From Planctomycetota bacterium (GTDB lineage Bacteria; Planctomycetota; J058; JAJDCQ01): a stretch of DNA of 49,662 nucleotides. Location: contig JAJDCQ010000092.1 of assembly GCA_029260755.1 (NCBI GenBank), forward strand, positions 1 to 49,662. Direction: 5' to 3'. The notes under the pieces are model-generated. The model ran no database searches. It saw only the letters and a list, made by a program, of their open reading frames with translations, and was not told where the DNA came from. This document shows, piece by piece, positions 1 through 8,770 of this stretch (the first letter of the stretch is position 1; every line of letters begins with the position of its first letter). Position numbers and translations under genes: made by a program.

Positions 1-3000
1 GTCCGCGTTCTGGATTCCGTCCGAACCCGTCAGCGCGCTCACGTTCGCGAGGTCGAGGAACGCGTTGCCCGCGAGTCCGGTCAGCCCGTCGTCGATGAAC
101 CGGATCCGATCCCGGTTCCCCGCGGACGTGCTGTTGTTCTCGAGGATGAGCACGTCCCGACCCGCCGCCGCGAGGGTCTCGTTCGCGAAGGCGAGCTGGG
201 CTCCCGCGAAGTCCCCGTCGAGCTTGCTAATCAGGATCCCCGCCGCCGCGTTGATGTCGTCGTTCGTGATGGTGTTGTCCTGGATCGTGCCCAGGTTGCC
301 ACCGACGACCGAGCTCAGGCCCATGTCGACCGCCGCGATCGAGCCGTTGACGATCTCGTCCGACGCCACCGACGCCGTGCCCAGGTCGTCGATGTTCACG
401 GTGCCGTCCGCGATCGTCCCGTTGAGACCGCCGACGACCGACGCGAGGCCCATGTCGACCGCCGCGATCGAGCCGTTGAGGATCTCGTCCGAGGCCACCG
501 ACCCGGTACCCAGGTCGTCGATGTTCACGGTGCCGTCGGCGATCGTCCCGTTCAGACCACCGACGACCGACGCGAGGCCCATGTCGACCGCCGCGATCGA
601 CGCGTTGACGATCTCGTCCGACGCCACCGACGCCGTGCCCAGGTCGTCGATGTTGACGCTGCCGTCCGCGATCGTCCCGTTGAGGCCGCCGACCACCGAC
701 GCGAGGCCCATGTCGGCCGCCGCGATCGACGCATTGATGATGTTGGCGCTGTCGACCGAGTCGCCCGCGAGGACGCGCGCGCTGACCGAGTCGTCGCCGA
801 GGTCCTCCTCGCCGATCGAGCCGTTCTGGATCACGTCGTCGCCGATGCCGGCGTCGCCGACGACGGCGGCGCCCGCGGCGCTGTTCTCGTCGCTCAGCTC
901 GACGTTGGTGACCGTGTCCGGGCCGAGCGCCACGTTGGCGTGGGTGTGGTGGATGTCGGCGTTGTCGAGGTTACCCGCGAGGCCGTCGCCGGGATCGAAA
1001 TTCCCCGTGTTGGTGAGGATGAGGATGATCTCCTGGTCGAGGAACGCGTCGTCGAGGCCGAGGAACTCGGCGTCGGTGAAGCGGATCCGGTCGCCAACGG
1101 CCCCGGCGTTGACCGAGTTGTTGACGAACGTGACGACGTTCCGCGGACCGATGTCCGGGTCGAGGTTGTTGATCGTCAGCAGGTTGTCGACGCCGACGCC
1201 CGGGTTGACCGCGCCGTTGACCTTCGTCACGTCGATCGCCGCACCGATCGCGACGTCGTCGTTCACGATCGTGTTGTTGGCGATGTCGGCGCTGTCGATC
1301 GAGTCGTTCTCGATCACGTCGACGTTGCCAGCGATGGTCGCGCCGGCGTTGCCGCCGGAGACCGAGTTGCCGCCCATGTCGACGTTCTGGATCGTCCCGT
1401 CGTCGATCTCGTCGCTCTGGACCGCGCCCGAGGCGATCTCGGCCGTGTCGACCGAGTCGGTCGCGAGGTCGGCCGCGTCGATCGAGTCGTTACGAATCAC
1501 GTCGACGAGCCCGAAGACCGCTGCGTTGCCGCCCGCGACCGAGTCGGTGTCGAGGTCATCGTTGATGATCGACCCGTCGACGATCTCGCCGGAGGCGACC
1601 GAGTCGTTCCCCAGGTCGTTGATGTCGATCGAGGCGTCCCGGATCACGTCGACCAAGCCGAACACCGCGGCGTTGCCGCCCGCGACCGAGTCGACGTTGA
1701 GGTCGTCGTTGATGATCGAGCTATCGACGATCTCGCCCGAGGCGACCGAGTCGTTGCCGAGGTCGTTGATCCCGATCGAGGCGTCCCGGATCACGTCGAC
1801 GAGCCCGAGGCCGAGCGCGTTGTCGCCCGCGACCGAGTTGAGGGCGAGGTCATCGTTGATGATCGTCGCGTCCAGGATCTCGTTCGTCGTGACGGAGTCG
1901 TCCGCGAGGTCGGCGTTGTCGATCGTGTCGTCGGCGACCACGTCGATGAGTCCGACCGAGGGACCGTTGCCGCCCGCGACGGCGGTCGCGACCTGGAGGT
2001 CCTCGTTCGCGATCGAGCCATCCTGGATCACATCGTCCTTGCCGAAGGCGGCGGCGTTGCCGCCGGCCACCGCCGCGCCGCCGTCGGCGACGTCGTTCTC
2101 GTCCTGGAGGTCCTCGTTCCGCACGTCGTCGTCGAGGATCTCGACGGTCGTGACCTGCCCAATCCCGAGGTTGATGACGTTGTGGGTGTGGTGGATATCC
2201 GCGTTGTCGACGCCGGCCGCGAAGCCGTCGGCGGGATCCATGTCGACGGTATTCGTCAGGAGCCCGACGATGGTGAAGTCGATGAAGGCCTCCTGATCAA
2301 CGACACCAAGGACAGCAGGCACGTTCGAGAAGTTGTCGAAGAAGAGGAGCCGGTCCTTCTGGGCGACATCGGCCGCCGCGCCCTGATCGTCGATGTTGTT
2401 CTCGATGACGAGCGCGTTGATCACGTCGCCGTTGACGCCCACCTGGCGCTGAAGGCCGCCGGTGAGGCCGTTGTCGCCGAGGCGCAGAACGTCGAGTCCT
2501 GCCGCGAAGACGTCGACGGCGGTCTCGCCGTTGATCTTCGTGACGTCGATCGCCGCGGCCGAGTTGACGTCCTCGTCGAGGATCGTGTCGTCGAGGATCT
2601 CGTCGCTCTCGACCGAGCCGGTGTTGAGCGAGCCGGCCGTCAGGCTGTCGTTGGCGATGTCGCCGTCGTTGATCGAGTCGGGCTCGATCTCGGTGCCGCC
2701 CAGCGCGCTACCGACCACGGCGCCGGCCGCGATCTCGTCGGTGTCGACCGAGTCGGTGCCGAGCGACGCCGCGGAGAGGCTGTTGTCGAAGATGTCGTCG
2801 TCGTTGATCGAGTCGAGGAGGATCTCGTCGCCGCCGAGGCCGCGACCGCGGACGGCCGCCGGCGCGAGCTCGGAGTCTTCCACCGAGTTGGCGTTCAGCG
2901 AGAGTGCGGTGAGGCTGTTGTCGGCGATGTCGTCGTCGGTGATCGTGTCGGCGGCGATCTCGTTGCCGCCGCTGACGGCGCCGGCCTGGATCTCGTCGGC

Positions 3001-4392
3001 GCGGACGGAGTCGGTCGCCAGGTCGTCCTGGTTGATCGACTCGTCGACGATGTTGTCCTCGCCGGGGTCGCCGAGCCCGTTCCCGACCGAACCCGAGACC
3101 GCGTCGTCGGCGAGCTCGAGCTGGGTGACGCTGTCTTCCTCGAGGCCGTCCACGTTGTGGGTGTGCTCGAGGTCCGCGTTGTCGATCCCGTCACTGCCGG
3201 TCAGGGCGCCGACGTTGTCGAGATCGAGGAACGTGGTGATTCCGGCGTCGCCGTCGTCGGTGAAGATCACCTTGTGGCGAAGACCGTTGGGCGAGCGGAT
3301 GTCGAGGACGTCGCGGTCGGCGGCGACGTCGGTGTTGAAGAGCGTCAGCAGGTTGCCGTTGTCGATCGCGTCGTCGCTGAACTGCTCGCCGAGTATCTTG
3401 AGGATGTTGATGTCGGCGCCGTTGGCGACGTCGGCGTCGACGATCGTGAGGTCGGTAATGTCGATGCTCGCGACGGAGTCGTTGAGGATGTCGCCGCCGT
3501 CGATCGTCTCGTCCTGGATGTCGAAGCCGGTGAGCGACTCGTCTCGGACCACGTCGGCGAGGCCGAACGCCGCGGCGTTCGAGCCCGCGACCGAGTCGGC
3601 GCCGAGGTCGGCGTTGTCGATCGTGCCGTCGGCGATGTTGTCGTTTCCGGCGCCGCCGCCGCCCTGAACCGCCTGGACGTCGATGTCCAGGTTCTGAACC
3701 TCGCCGTCGAGGATGTTCGCGGTCAGCACCGCGTCATCGTCGAGCACCCGGTTGTCGACCGCGTCGGTGGCGAGCTGCTGGTTGTCGACCGACTGGTCGA
3801 CGAGACGCGAGCCCTGGAGGCTGTTGTCATTGATGATGTCGCTACCATCGTGCTGGTGAAGCCCGCTCGCGTCGCCACCCTGGGTCAGGATGTCGAGCTG
3901 GGCGCCCGTCGCGACGGTGTCGATGTGATCCTCAATGAGGTGGTCGACGGGGGCGAAGTCGCTCGCCGAGAACCCTTCGAGCTGGAGCGCGTTCAGAGCG
4001 AACATCGCTGCAGCCAGACGGTTACGGGGAGCCATCGGCCCGTCGTTGTCCACCTCGATCTCGAGGAACCGCTCGGTTCCATCGAAGATCGCGGCAGGAA
4101 GGCCGCCGGCGGTCAGATCGCCCAGGTTCACGGTGAAGAGTCCGTCGTTCACCGTGACGGCGTTGCCGCCCGCGTGGTCCTCCTCGAAGACGAGGCCACC
4201 GCCGACCGCGGCCGTGAACACGCGGAAGGTGATGTCGAACGCGCCGTCGAGGGGCTGCCCGGCCGTGTCGGTGAGCCGGCCCTGGATGGTCACGATCTTC
4301 TGACCCTCCGCGAGCGCAGCGCCCGGCACCAGCGCCGAAGCCAACAGGATCGCGAGGCCGAGGCCCAGCGTCGTCGCCAACCTACCAGTCAT
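1..4392 (-). CDS. Giant secreted repeat protein, 3' end beyond the window
   Basis: The frame is open from an ATG at 4392 to base 1, giving 1464 codons with no stop, so the C-terminus lies outside the window. Residues 1-28 form a signal peptide ending in ALA. Residues 33-130 match the N-terminal module common in bacterial surface proteins (IQGRLTDTAGQPLDGAFDI), followed by RNRLAAAMFALNA. The rest is Asp/Asn-, Ser- and Ile/Val-rich, with a hydrophobic residue about every five positions preceded by S, D, T or E. This resembles pentapeptide or tail-fibre beta-helices. Three tandem arrays have units of 45, 49 and 43 residues, and modules are separated by NAD-x-x-HTHNV junctions. There are almost no cysteines or aromatic residues. 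It is probably an extracellular fibre or adhesin; the function is inferred from architecture only. Confidence 0.88.
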   Translation of the reverse strand, partial: MTGRLATTLGLGLAILLASALVPGAALAEGQKIVTIQGRLTDTAGQPLDGAFDITFRVFTAAVGGGLVFEEDHAGGNAVTVNDGLFTVNLGDLTAGGLPAAIFDGTERFLEIEVDNDGPMAPRNRLAAAMFALNALQLEGFSASDFAPVDHLIEDHIDTVATGAQLDILTQGGDASGLHQHDGSDIINDNSLQGSRLVDQSVDNQQLATDAVDNRVLDDDAVLTANILDGEVQNLDIDVQAVQGGGGAGNDNIADGTIDNADLGADSVAGSNAAAFGLADVVRDESLTGFDIQDETIDGGDILNDSVASIDITDLTIVDADVANGADINILKILGEQFSDDAIDNGNLLTLFNTDVAADRDVLDIRSPNGLRHKVIFTDDGDAGITTFLDLDNVGALTGSDGIDNADLEHTHNVDGLEEDSVTQLELADDAVSGSVGNGLGDPGEDNIVDESINQDDLATDSVRADEIQAGAVSGGNEIAADTITDDDIADNSLTALSLNANSVEDSELAPAAVRGRGLGGDEILLDSINDDDIFDNSLSAASLGTDSVDTDEIAAGAVVGSALGGTEIEPDSINDGDIANDSLTAGSLNTGSVESDEILDDTILDEDVNSAAAIDVTKINGETAVDVFAAGLDVLRLGDNGLTGGLQRQVGVNGDVINALVIENNIDDQGAAADVAQKDRLLFFDNFSNVPAVLGVVDQEAFIDFTIVGLLTNTVDMDPADGFAAGVDNADIHHTHNVINLGIGQVTTVEILDDDVRNEDLQDENDVADGGAAVAGGNAAAFGKDDVIQDGSIANEDLQVATAVAGGNGPSVGLIDVVADDTIDNADLADDSVTTNEILDATIINDDLALNSVAGDNALGLGLVDVIRDASIGINDLGNDSVASGEIVDSSIINDDLNVDSVAGGNAAVFGLVDVIRDASIDINDLGNDSVASGEIVDGSIINDDLDTDSVAGGNAAVFGLVDVIRNDSIDAADLATDSVDTAEIASGAVQSDEIDDGTIQNVDMGGNSVSGGNAGATIAGNVDVIENDSIDSADIANNTIVNDDVAIGAAIDVTKVNGAVNPGVGVDNLLTINNLDPDIGPRNVVTFVNNSVNAGAVGDRIRFTDAEFLGLDDAFLDQEIILILTNTGNFDPGDGLAGNLDNADIHHTHANVALGPDTVTNVELSDENSAAGAAVVGDAGIGDDVIQNGSIGEEDLGDDSVSARVLAGDSVDSANIINASIAAADMGLASVVGGLNGTIADGSVNIDDLGTASVASDEIVNASIAAVDMGLASVVGGLNGTIADGTVNIDDLGTGSVASDEILNGSIAAVDMGLASVVGGLNGTIADGTVNIDDLGTASVASDEIVNGSIAAVDMGLSSVVGGNLGTIQDNTITNDDINAAAGILISKLDGDFAGAQLAFANETLAAAGRDVLILENNSTSAGNRDRIRFIDDGLTGLAGNAFLDLANVSALTGSDGIQNAD
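300..735 (-). repeat. Tandem 129-bp coding repeat, 3-4 copies
   Basis: The block containing cccatgtcgaccgccgcgat recurs at 320, 449, 578 and 707, exactly 129 bp apart (43 residues). Copies are near-identical at DNA level, which suggests recent expansion or homogenisation. Each encodes a unit with VDMGLASVVGG and NIDDLGT. Confidence 0.85.
1410..2030 (-). repeat. Tandem 147-bp coding repeat, about 4 copies
   Basis: Matching segments begin at about 1484, 1631, 1778 and 1925, spaced 147 bp (49 residues). The unit encodes VFGLVDVIRDASI, INDLGNDSVASGEI and SIINDDL. The two central copies are nearly identical at DNA level. Confidence 0.8.
2590..3020 (-). repeat. Tandem 135-bp coding repeat, 3 copies
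   Basis: The aggctg anchor recurs at 2642, 2777 and 2912, exactly 135 bp apart (45 residues). Units read like SLNTxSVESDEI followed by SINDDDIxDNSL. This array is more diverged than the 129-bp array and lies in the module nearer the N-terminus. Confidence 0.75.
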
Positions 4393-4528
4393 GGTGGTCT
4401 TCTCCCTGAGGAAGTCCGCCGATTTCTGCCGGGCCGACCTGGCCCGACCGATTCGTCTCTATCGATCCGCGTCGCCGGCGCCCGCCCAGCGACCGCCGAC
4501 CCGGATCACTCGTGTGTCTACGTTCGGC

Positions 4529-6439
4529 CTACGGGTTCGCCGCGCCCTCGTCGGGCACGAAGAAGTCCGCATCCGGCTGGCCGTCGCCGAGGAAGTCGTC
4601 GCCGCCGATCAGGATCACCCGATCGTCACCGTCGACGTCGATCAGCGCCGCGCCGTGGTTTCCGCGAATCACGCCCATGGCGTTCTTCGGCTGCCTGATC
4701 TGGAGCGTCCCGTTGATCGGGTCGTTTCCGACCTCGACGATGTCGCCGCCGGCCCGCTGGAGGCCGCCGGCGAGGAGGACGACATCGGCGCCGCCGCTCT
4801 CGACCAGCGTCGCCGTGTGGCGCGTCCGCGTCACCGAGAGATCCTGCCCGGCGAGGAGCGTGAAGAAGTTGTTGGCCCCGCCGATCAGGCCAGGCGTGAA
4901 GATCTCGAGGCTCTCGAGGCGGATGTCGTTCTCGTTCGTCCCGCCGGCGACCAGCACCTGACCACCCGCCGAGGGCAGGACGGTGAGGGTGAACGCCTCG
5001 CGAGCGAACGTCATGTCACCGACCGCCGTGAACGAGTCGTCGTTGGGGTCGAAGAGCTCCGCCGTCTTGACCGTGACGCCGTTGTCGTCGCGGCCGCCGG
5101 CGATCAGGACGAGGCCATTCTGGAGCAGGACCATCGCGTGGTCCGCCCGGGCGACGTTCATGGTGTTGCCGATGAGGACGATGTTGTTCGGGTCGTTGAC
5201 GTTGTCGAAGATCATCGCCGAGTCCCGGACGAGGCCGTCGCCGGCTCCGCGACCGCCGGTGATCAGGACGCGGCCGTCGGCGAGGAGCACCGCCTGGTGG
5301 TCGACGCGCGGGTCCGGGTCGTTGACGACGTCGCCGAAGTCGTCGCTGTCGCCCTGGAAGACGTCGGCGTTGGCGTTGGCCCCGCCGGTGATCAGGACAT
5401 CGTCATTGATGGTGAAGAGGGTCGCGGTCGCGCCGGCGCGGTCGGCGACCATGTCGTCGAGGACGTTGCTGAACGTCTGGGTGCCCGGATCGAAGATCTC
5501 GGCCGAGTCCTGCGCGTCGCCGTCCTCGTCCCGACCGCCGGCCACGACGACGCGGCCGTCGCCGAGGAGCGCGACCGCCGGCTCGCCGCGCGACGCGGCG
5601 AGGAGGTCGGTCTCGACGAAGAGCTCGGTGTTGTCGATCGTGAAGTTGGCCGTCAGGTCCGAGGCCCCGACCTCGAGCCCGTCGTCCGGCGTGATCTGGA
5701 TCCGGACGAGGTCGTTGATCACCCCGCCGAGGTCGGCGAACGAGTCCCAGACGAAGACGTGGTCGACGCCGTTCGCGTCCGCGTCGAGGTTGACCGTGCC
5801 GTCGCCCCCGCCGCCCTCGGTCGCGACGTTGAAGGTCTGGCCGCCGTCGTCGGAGAACTCGACGACGATGTCGATGAAGTCGCCGTCCTCATCGGTGAGC
5901 TCGAACAGGATCGACGTGTCGAGGAACTGATCGCCGGCGAGGTCGGTGACGACCACCTCGGGCGCGACGTTGCCGTCGTTGTTGACCACGAACGCGCCGG
6001 TGACGTCGTCGTTGCCGCGGAACGGGTCGAACGGGGTGATCCGGACGACGACGGTGACGTCGCCCGAGCCCGCGAGGATCTGCGCGGCCGAGTCCCAGAC
6101 GAAGATGTGCTGCTCGCCGTCGACATCCGACGACAGGTTCTCGGTGCCCTCGGAGCCGGCGCCGGCCGCCTCGGTGAGCGCGACGAAGGTCACGCCGCCA
6201 TCGACCGAGAACTCGATGTCGATGTCGATGTCGTTGCCCTCGGGGTCGGTGAGGGTGAACCCGATGACGACGTTGCCCTCCTGGACGCCCTGGAGGTCCG
6301 ACACCAGCGCGGTCGGCCGGTTGTTGAAGATCCGCGTCGTGCGGCTGCTGCAGGCGCTCGCCTGCAGGCCGACGAACGCGAGCGCAAGCGCGACCGCCGC
6401 TACCTTGACCGCGCGTCCGACCGTGACCGAGCTCAGCAT
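4529..6439 (-). CDS. Kelch-repeat lipoprotein (internal start of the fused frame)
   Basis: The ATG at 6439 has AGGAGG at 6448-6453, eight bases upstream. It begins a 636-residue protein with a basic N-region, a hydrophobic stretch and the lipobox-like ASAC, so it looks like a lipoprotein. Two similar Ig-like domains follow (about 30-250), each ending in HIFVWDS or HVFVWDS and resembling domains found in secreted proteins of this type. Then come at least five Kelch/galactose-oxidase-type blades with repeated GRVLITGGR-like strands and AEIFDP, extending to the C-terminus. It probably forms a periplasmic or surface beta-propeller. Catalytic residues of galactose oxidase were not identified. It is co-oriented with the upstream Ig-type gene and the giant repeat gene, and all three may be co-expressed. 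Confidence 0.8.
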   Translation of the reverse strand: MLSSVTVGRAVKVAAVALALAFVGLQASACSSRTTRIFNNRPTALVSDLQGVQEGNVVIGFTLTDPEGNDIDIDIEFSVDGGVTFVALTEAAGAGSEGTENLSSDVDGEQHIFVWDSAAQILAGSGDVTVVVRITPFDPFRGNDDVTGAFVVNNDGNVAPEVVVTDLAGDQFLDTSILFELTDEDGDFIDIVVEFSDDGGQTFNVATEGGGGDGTVNLDADANGVDHVFVWDSFADLGGVINDLVRIQITPDDGLEVGASDLTANFTIDNTELFVETDLLAASRGEPAVALLGDGRVVVAGGRDEDGDAQDSAEIFDPGTQTFSNVLDDMVADRAGATATLFTINDDVLITGGANANADVFQGDSDDFGDVVNDPDPRVDHQAVLLADGRVLITGGRGAGDGLVRDSAMIFDNVNDPNNIVLIGNTMNVARADHAMVLLQNGLVLIAGGRDDNGVTVKTAELFDPNDDSFTAVGDMTFAREAFTLTVLPSAGGQVLVAGGTNENDIRLESLEIFTPGLIGGANNFFTLLAGQDLSVTRTRHTATLVESGGADVVLLAGGLQRAGGDIVEVGNDPINGTLQIRQPKNAMGVIRGNHGAALIDVDGDDRVILIGGDDFLGDGQPDADFFVPDEGAANP

Positions 6440-8200
6440 CCGGAGACCCTCCTGGCGCAGCCGAAGCGCCATCAGGAGCATGAGGAGAAGAACGATCGGA
6501 GCGACGGGCCCCGGGCCGTTGCCCGAGTCGCCCGCGTCGCAGCCGCCGCGGCGCCGCGCGCGGAACGGACCGTTGACCGTTCCTGCCGCGAGCGGATCGC
6601 CCTCGAAGTTGACCTCGCCGCCGACCCGCGGGAGACCCGCGACGGTGGGGGCGATTCCGGTGTCGTCACCGAGCGCCGTGACGTCCGCCGCGTTGTCGAC
6701 GCGCGCCGCGAACGTGCCGCCGAGCGCCGTCGCGACGAAGTCGAACAGGACGATCCAGCGCTCCTGCTCGCCCGCCGGGATGAACCGATTGAGGTTGTCG
6801 ATCGTCACCTGTCCGTTGTCGGCCGCGAACAGGACGTTCACGTCGCCGATGAGCTGGTCGAGGCCGGGATCGAAGTCGCCGTCCTGGTTGACGTCGAGCG
6901 CGATCGAGACGCCCTCGACGTCGGTCGCCTCGTTGCCGTCGCCGGAGCTCTGGATGTCGATCGTGTCGATCTGGATCGACTCGCGCGTGGAGGCGGTGAC
7001 GACCAGGTGGAGCATCTCCTGGAAGCCCGTCGCCTCGAAGACGTCGCGCGCGACGAAGTTGCCCGGGCCCTTCCGGAACGCGAGCGTCCCCTGGAGGATC
7101 GCCGAGGTGGTGATGTCGCCGCCGCCGATGGCGCCCTGGCCGACCGGCGTGATCGGGAGCCCGGTCGCGAGACCGACGGCCAGCGCCTGGGCGGTCGGGA
7201 GGTGGCTCACCGCGAAGGTGTCGCCCTCGTTGGCGAGGCCGCTGAACTGGAAGACGAGGATCAGGTTCAGCGAGCCGTCGGCCGGGACGGTGATGTTGAC
7301 GCCCGCGAACGTCACGTCGCCGTCGTCGACCGCGAACGGGAGGCCGACCGACTGCAGGACGACGTCGGTGCCGAGCTCGAAGACGCCGCTTCCGTCGACG
7401 TCGAGGACGAGGTCGGCCTGCGCGATCGCGGTGTCGTCGTCGCCCGTGCCGTTCGCCGTGAAGCTGATGTCGGTGAGGAGGATGTCCTCGGTGTCGCTCG
7501 CCTGGACGAGGAGCTGGGTCATCGTGACCGCGCCGCTGAAGTCCTCGACGCTGTCGATCCCGTTGTTCTCGCCCGGGGTGATGAAGAGCGACCCCGCGAC
7601 GATCTGGTTGCCATCAATGAAGGAGATGTCGAGGGCGACCGCGAGATCGAGCACTCCGTCGATCCGGGCGGTGACCGTCTTCGTCTCGGCGACGGTGCTG
7701 GCGAGGGTTCCGGTCGCCTGGCCGGCGTCGTCGGTGACGGCGCCCGGCTGGATCAGGACGTTGCCGGCGCCGGTCGCCGCGAGCTCGACGGTCCGACCCG
7801 CGATCGCGGTGCCGAAGACGTCGGTCAGCGTGACGGTGATCTGCGCGACGTCGACGCCGTCCGCGTCGACGACGGCCTTGTCCGACTCGATCAACGAGAT
7901 GTCGACGTCGACCTGGCCGGGGATCTGCCCGAGGATGCCGAGCTGCACCTGGAAGCGCGAGCTGTCCATCCGATCGCCGGTCGTCTCACCGACGGTGTTC
8001 AGCATCGCGAAGTTGGCGGACTGGAGGTCGTTCTGCGCGGCGTCGACGGGCGAGCCGCCCTGAGTGACGCCGAGCGGATTGATCTCGAAGCTCGCGCTCT
8101 GGAAGACGGAGTAGGCTGCGCCGCCCGACGCCAACACGAGCGCCATGGCTACCGCGGCGGTCGGAAGGACCGCACGCCGTGCTCGCCAGATCCTCGTCAT
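4529..8200 (-). CDS. Secreted Ig-type protein with CTERM-like tail, reading in frame into a Kelch lipoprotein
   Basis: As sequenced, one frame runs from ATG 8200 to TAG 4529 (1223 residues), but the content is two proteins. Residues 1-587 have a signal peptide (about 1-30), a conserved secreted-protein segment ending SSRFQVQLGILGQIP, an invasin-like Ig domain (about 85-190), two related beta-rich domains with Asp-rich, calcium-loop-like segments (about 190-540), and a C-terminal GGCDAG motif, a hydrophobic helix and a basic RLR. That tail resembles cysteine-containing CTERM sorting signals (Synergist/MYXO type), which are normally the extreme C-terminus. Here the frame continues into a second signal peptide at 6439. 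The ATG at 8200 is preceded by GAGGGGAAG; an upstream in-frame ATG at 8371 would bury the signal peptide. A one-base frameshift or a lost stop is the likely explanation. The role is presumably envelope-associated. Confidence 0.7.
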   Translation of the reverse strand: MTRIWRARRAVLPTAAVAMALVLASGGAAYSVFQSASFEINPLGVTQGGSPVDAAQNDLQSANFAMLNTVGETTGDRMDSSRFQVQLGILGQIPGQVDVDISLIESDKAVVDADGVDVAQITVTLTDVFGTAIAGRTVELAATGAGNVLIQPGAVTDDAGQATGTLASTVAETKTVTARIDGVLDLAVALDISFIDGNQIVAGSLFITPGENNGIDSVEDFSGAVTMTQLLVQASDTEDILLTDISFTANGTGDDDTAIAQADLVLDVDGSGVFELGTDVVLQSVGLPFAVDDGDVTFAGVNITVPADGSLNLILVFQFSGLANEGDTFAVSHLPTAQALAVGLATGLPITPVGQGAIGGGDITTSAILQGTLAFRKGPGNFVARDVFEATGFQEMLHLVVTASTRESIQIDTIDIQSSGDGNEATDVEGVSIALDVNQDGDFDPGLDQLIGDVNVLFAADNGQVTIDNLNRFIPAGEQERWIVLFDFVATALGGTFAARVDNAADVTALGDDTGIAPTVAGLPRVGGEVNFEGDPLAAGTVNGPFRARRRGGCDAGDSGNGPGPVAPIVLLLMLLMALRLRQEGLRMLSSVTVGRAVKVAAVALALAFVGLQASACSSRTTRIFNNRPTALVSDLQGVQEGNVVIGFTLTDPEGNDIDIDIEFSVDGGVTFVALTEAAGAGSEGTENLSSDVDGEQHIFVWDSAAQILAGSGDVTVVVRITPFDPFRGNDDVTGAFVVNNDGNVAPEVVVTDLAGDQFLDTSILFELTDEDGDFIDIVVEFSDDGGQTFNVATEGGGGDGTVNLDADANGVDHVFVWDSFADLGGVINDLVRIQITPDDGLEVGASDLTANFTIDNTELFVETDLLAASRGEPAVALLGDGRVVVAGGRDEDGDAQDSAEIFDPGTQTFSNVLDDMVADRAGATATLFTINDDVLITGGANANADVFQGDSDDFGDVVNDPDPRVDHQAVLLADGRVLITGGRGAGDGLVRDSAMIFDNVNDPNNIVLIGNTMNVARADHAMVLLQNGLVLIAGGRDDNGVTVKTAELFDPNDDSFTAVGDMTFAREAFTLTVLPSAGGQVLVAGGTNENDIRLESLEIFTPGLIGGANNFFTLLAGQDLSVTRTRHTATLVESGGADVVLLAGGLQRAGGDIVEVGNDPINGTLQIRQPKNAMGVIRGNHGAALIDVDGDDRVILIGGDDFLGDGQPDADFFVPDEGAANP
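6448..6453 (-). promoter_or_regulatory. Ribosome binding site for the internal Kelch lipoprotein start
   Basis: A perfect AGGAGG sits eight bases before ATG 6439, inside the open frame of the upstream gene. It supports independent initiation of the lipoprotein. Confidence 0.7.
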
Positions 8201-8770
8201 TCGGAGCTTCCCCTCTTCCCGACGACCGCGCGCGGATGCAAGATCCACGCTCTGGAGTCGATCCGTCGAGCGCCGAGCTCGACCGCCGATCGATTCCAGC
8301 GTCTCGCGTCCCGTGACACCTCTGAAGGATCTCCCCGCGATGGAGAGCGAGTCCCTCGTCGGCGCTTTCACGACGTCCGGTTCGCTGTGAACCTCTAGCT
8401 ACTTCAGTCCGTTCGTCCGCGAAGAGAGCGCGCGTTCCCACCCTGCCGCGCGATCTCTGGAGCCCGAAACGACGTGTCCGACGCTGGGCCCCGAGGACGA
8501 TGGCAAGAAGTGTATACAAATCCGAAATCGAATGCTACTCTCCGTTCTCCGTTGCAACGGACTCTCGATCGTCGTCCGGAATCGCGGCCTCCGCCGTCGT
8601 TTCCGGGTGGGGGAAGCGGTCGGCGAGACGCCTGAAAAAAGCCGAAAAGGGATCGCCCGTGCGACCCGTCCGCCGGATGCTCGCGCCGCCGGAACCCGTC
8701 TCGACGGGGTCCGCGCCGGACCGGGCCGACGGTGCACCGGTCGGTCACGAATGGCGAGCTGGGGGGCACA
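8201..8770. other. 570-bp divergent intergenic region
   Basis: This separates the minus-strand surface genes (start 8200) from the plus-strand barrel gene (start 8771). No convincing gene is present. An AT-richer patch near 8505-8535 contains the palindrome TGTATACA (8511-8518), which could include a -10 element on either strand. No clear -35 partner was found. Confidence 0.5.

Noticed and set aside
940..4698. 1252-codon plus-strand open frame opposite the giant repeat gene
   Set aside because: The opposite strand has a signal peptide, a known N-terminal module and regular repeats. The plus-strand frame mirrors those repeats.
4391..8398. 1335-codon open frame on the plus strand opposite the Ig-type and Kelch genes
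   Set aside because: It is antisense to clear domains, composed largely of D, R, V, E and A, and has no recognisable motif. It arises from high GC and codon bias.
8732..8770. Upstream in-frame start of the barrel protein
   Set aside because: It would put 13 residues before an otherwise standard signal peptide. The start at 8771 has a nearby G-rich ribosome-binding tract.
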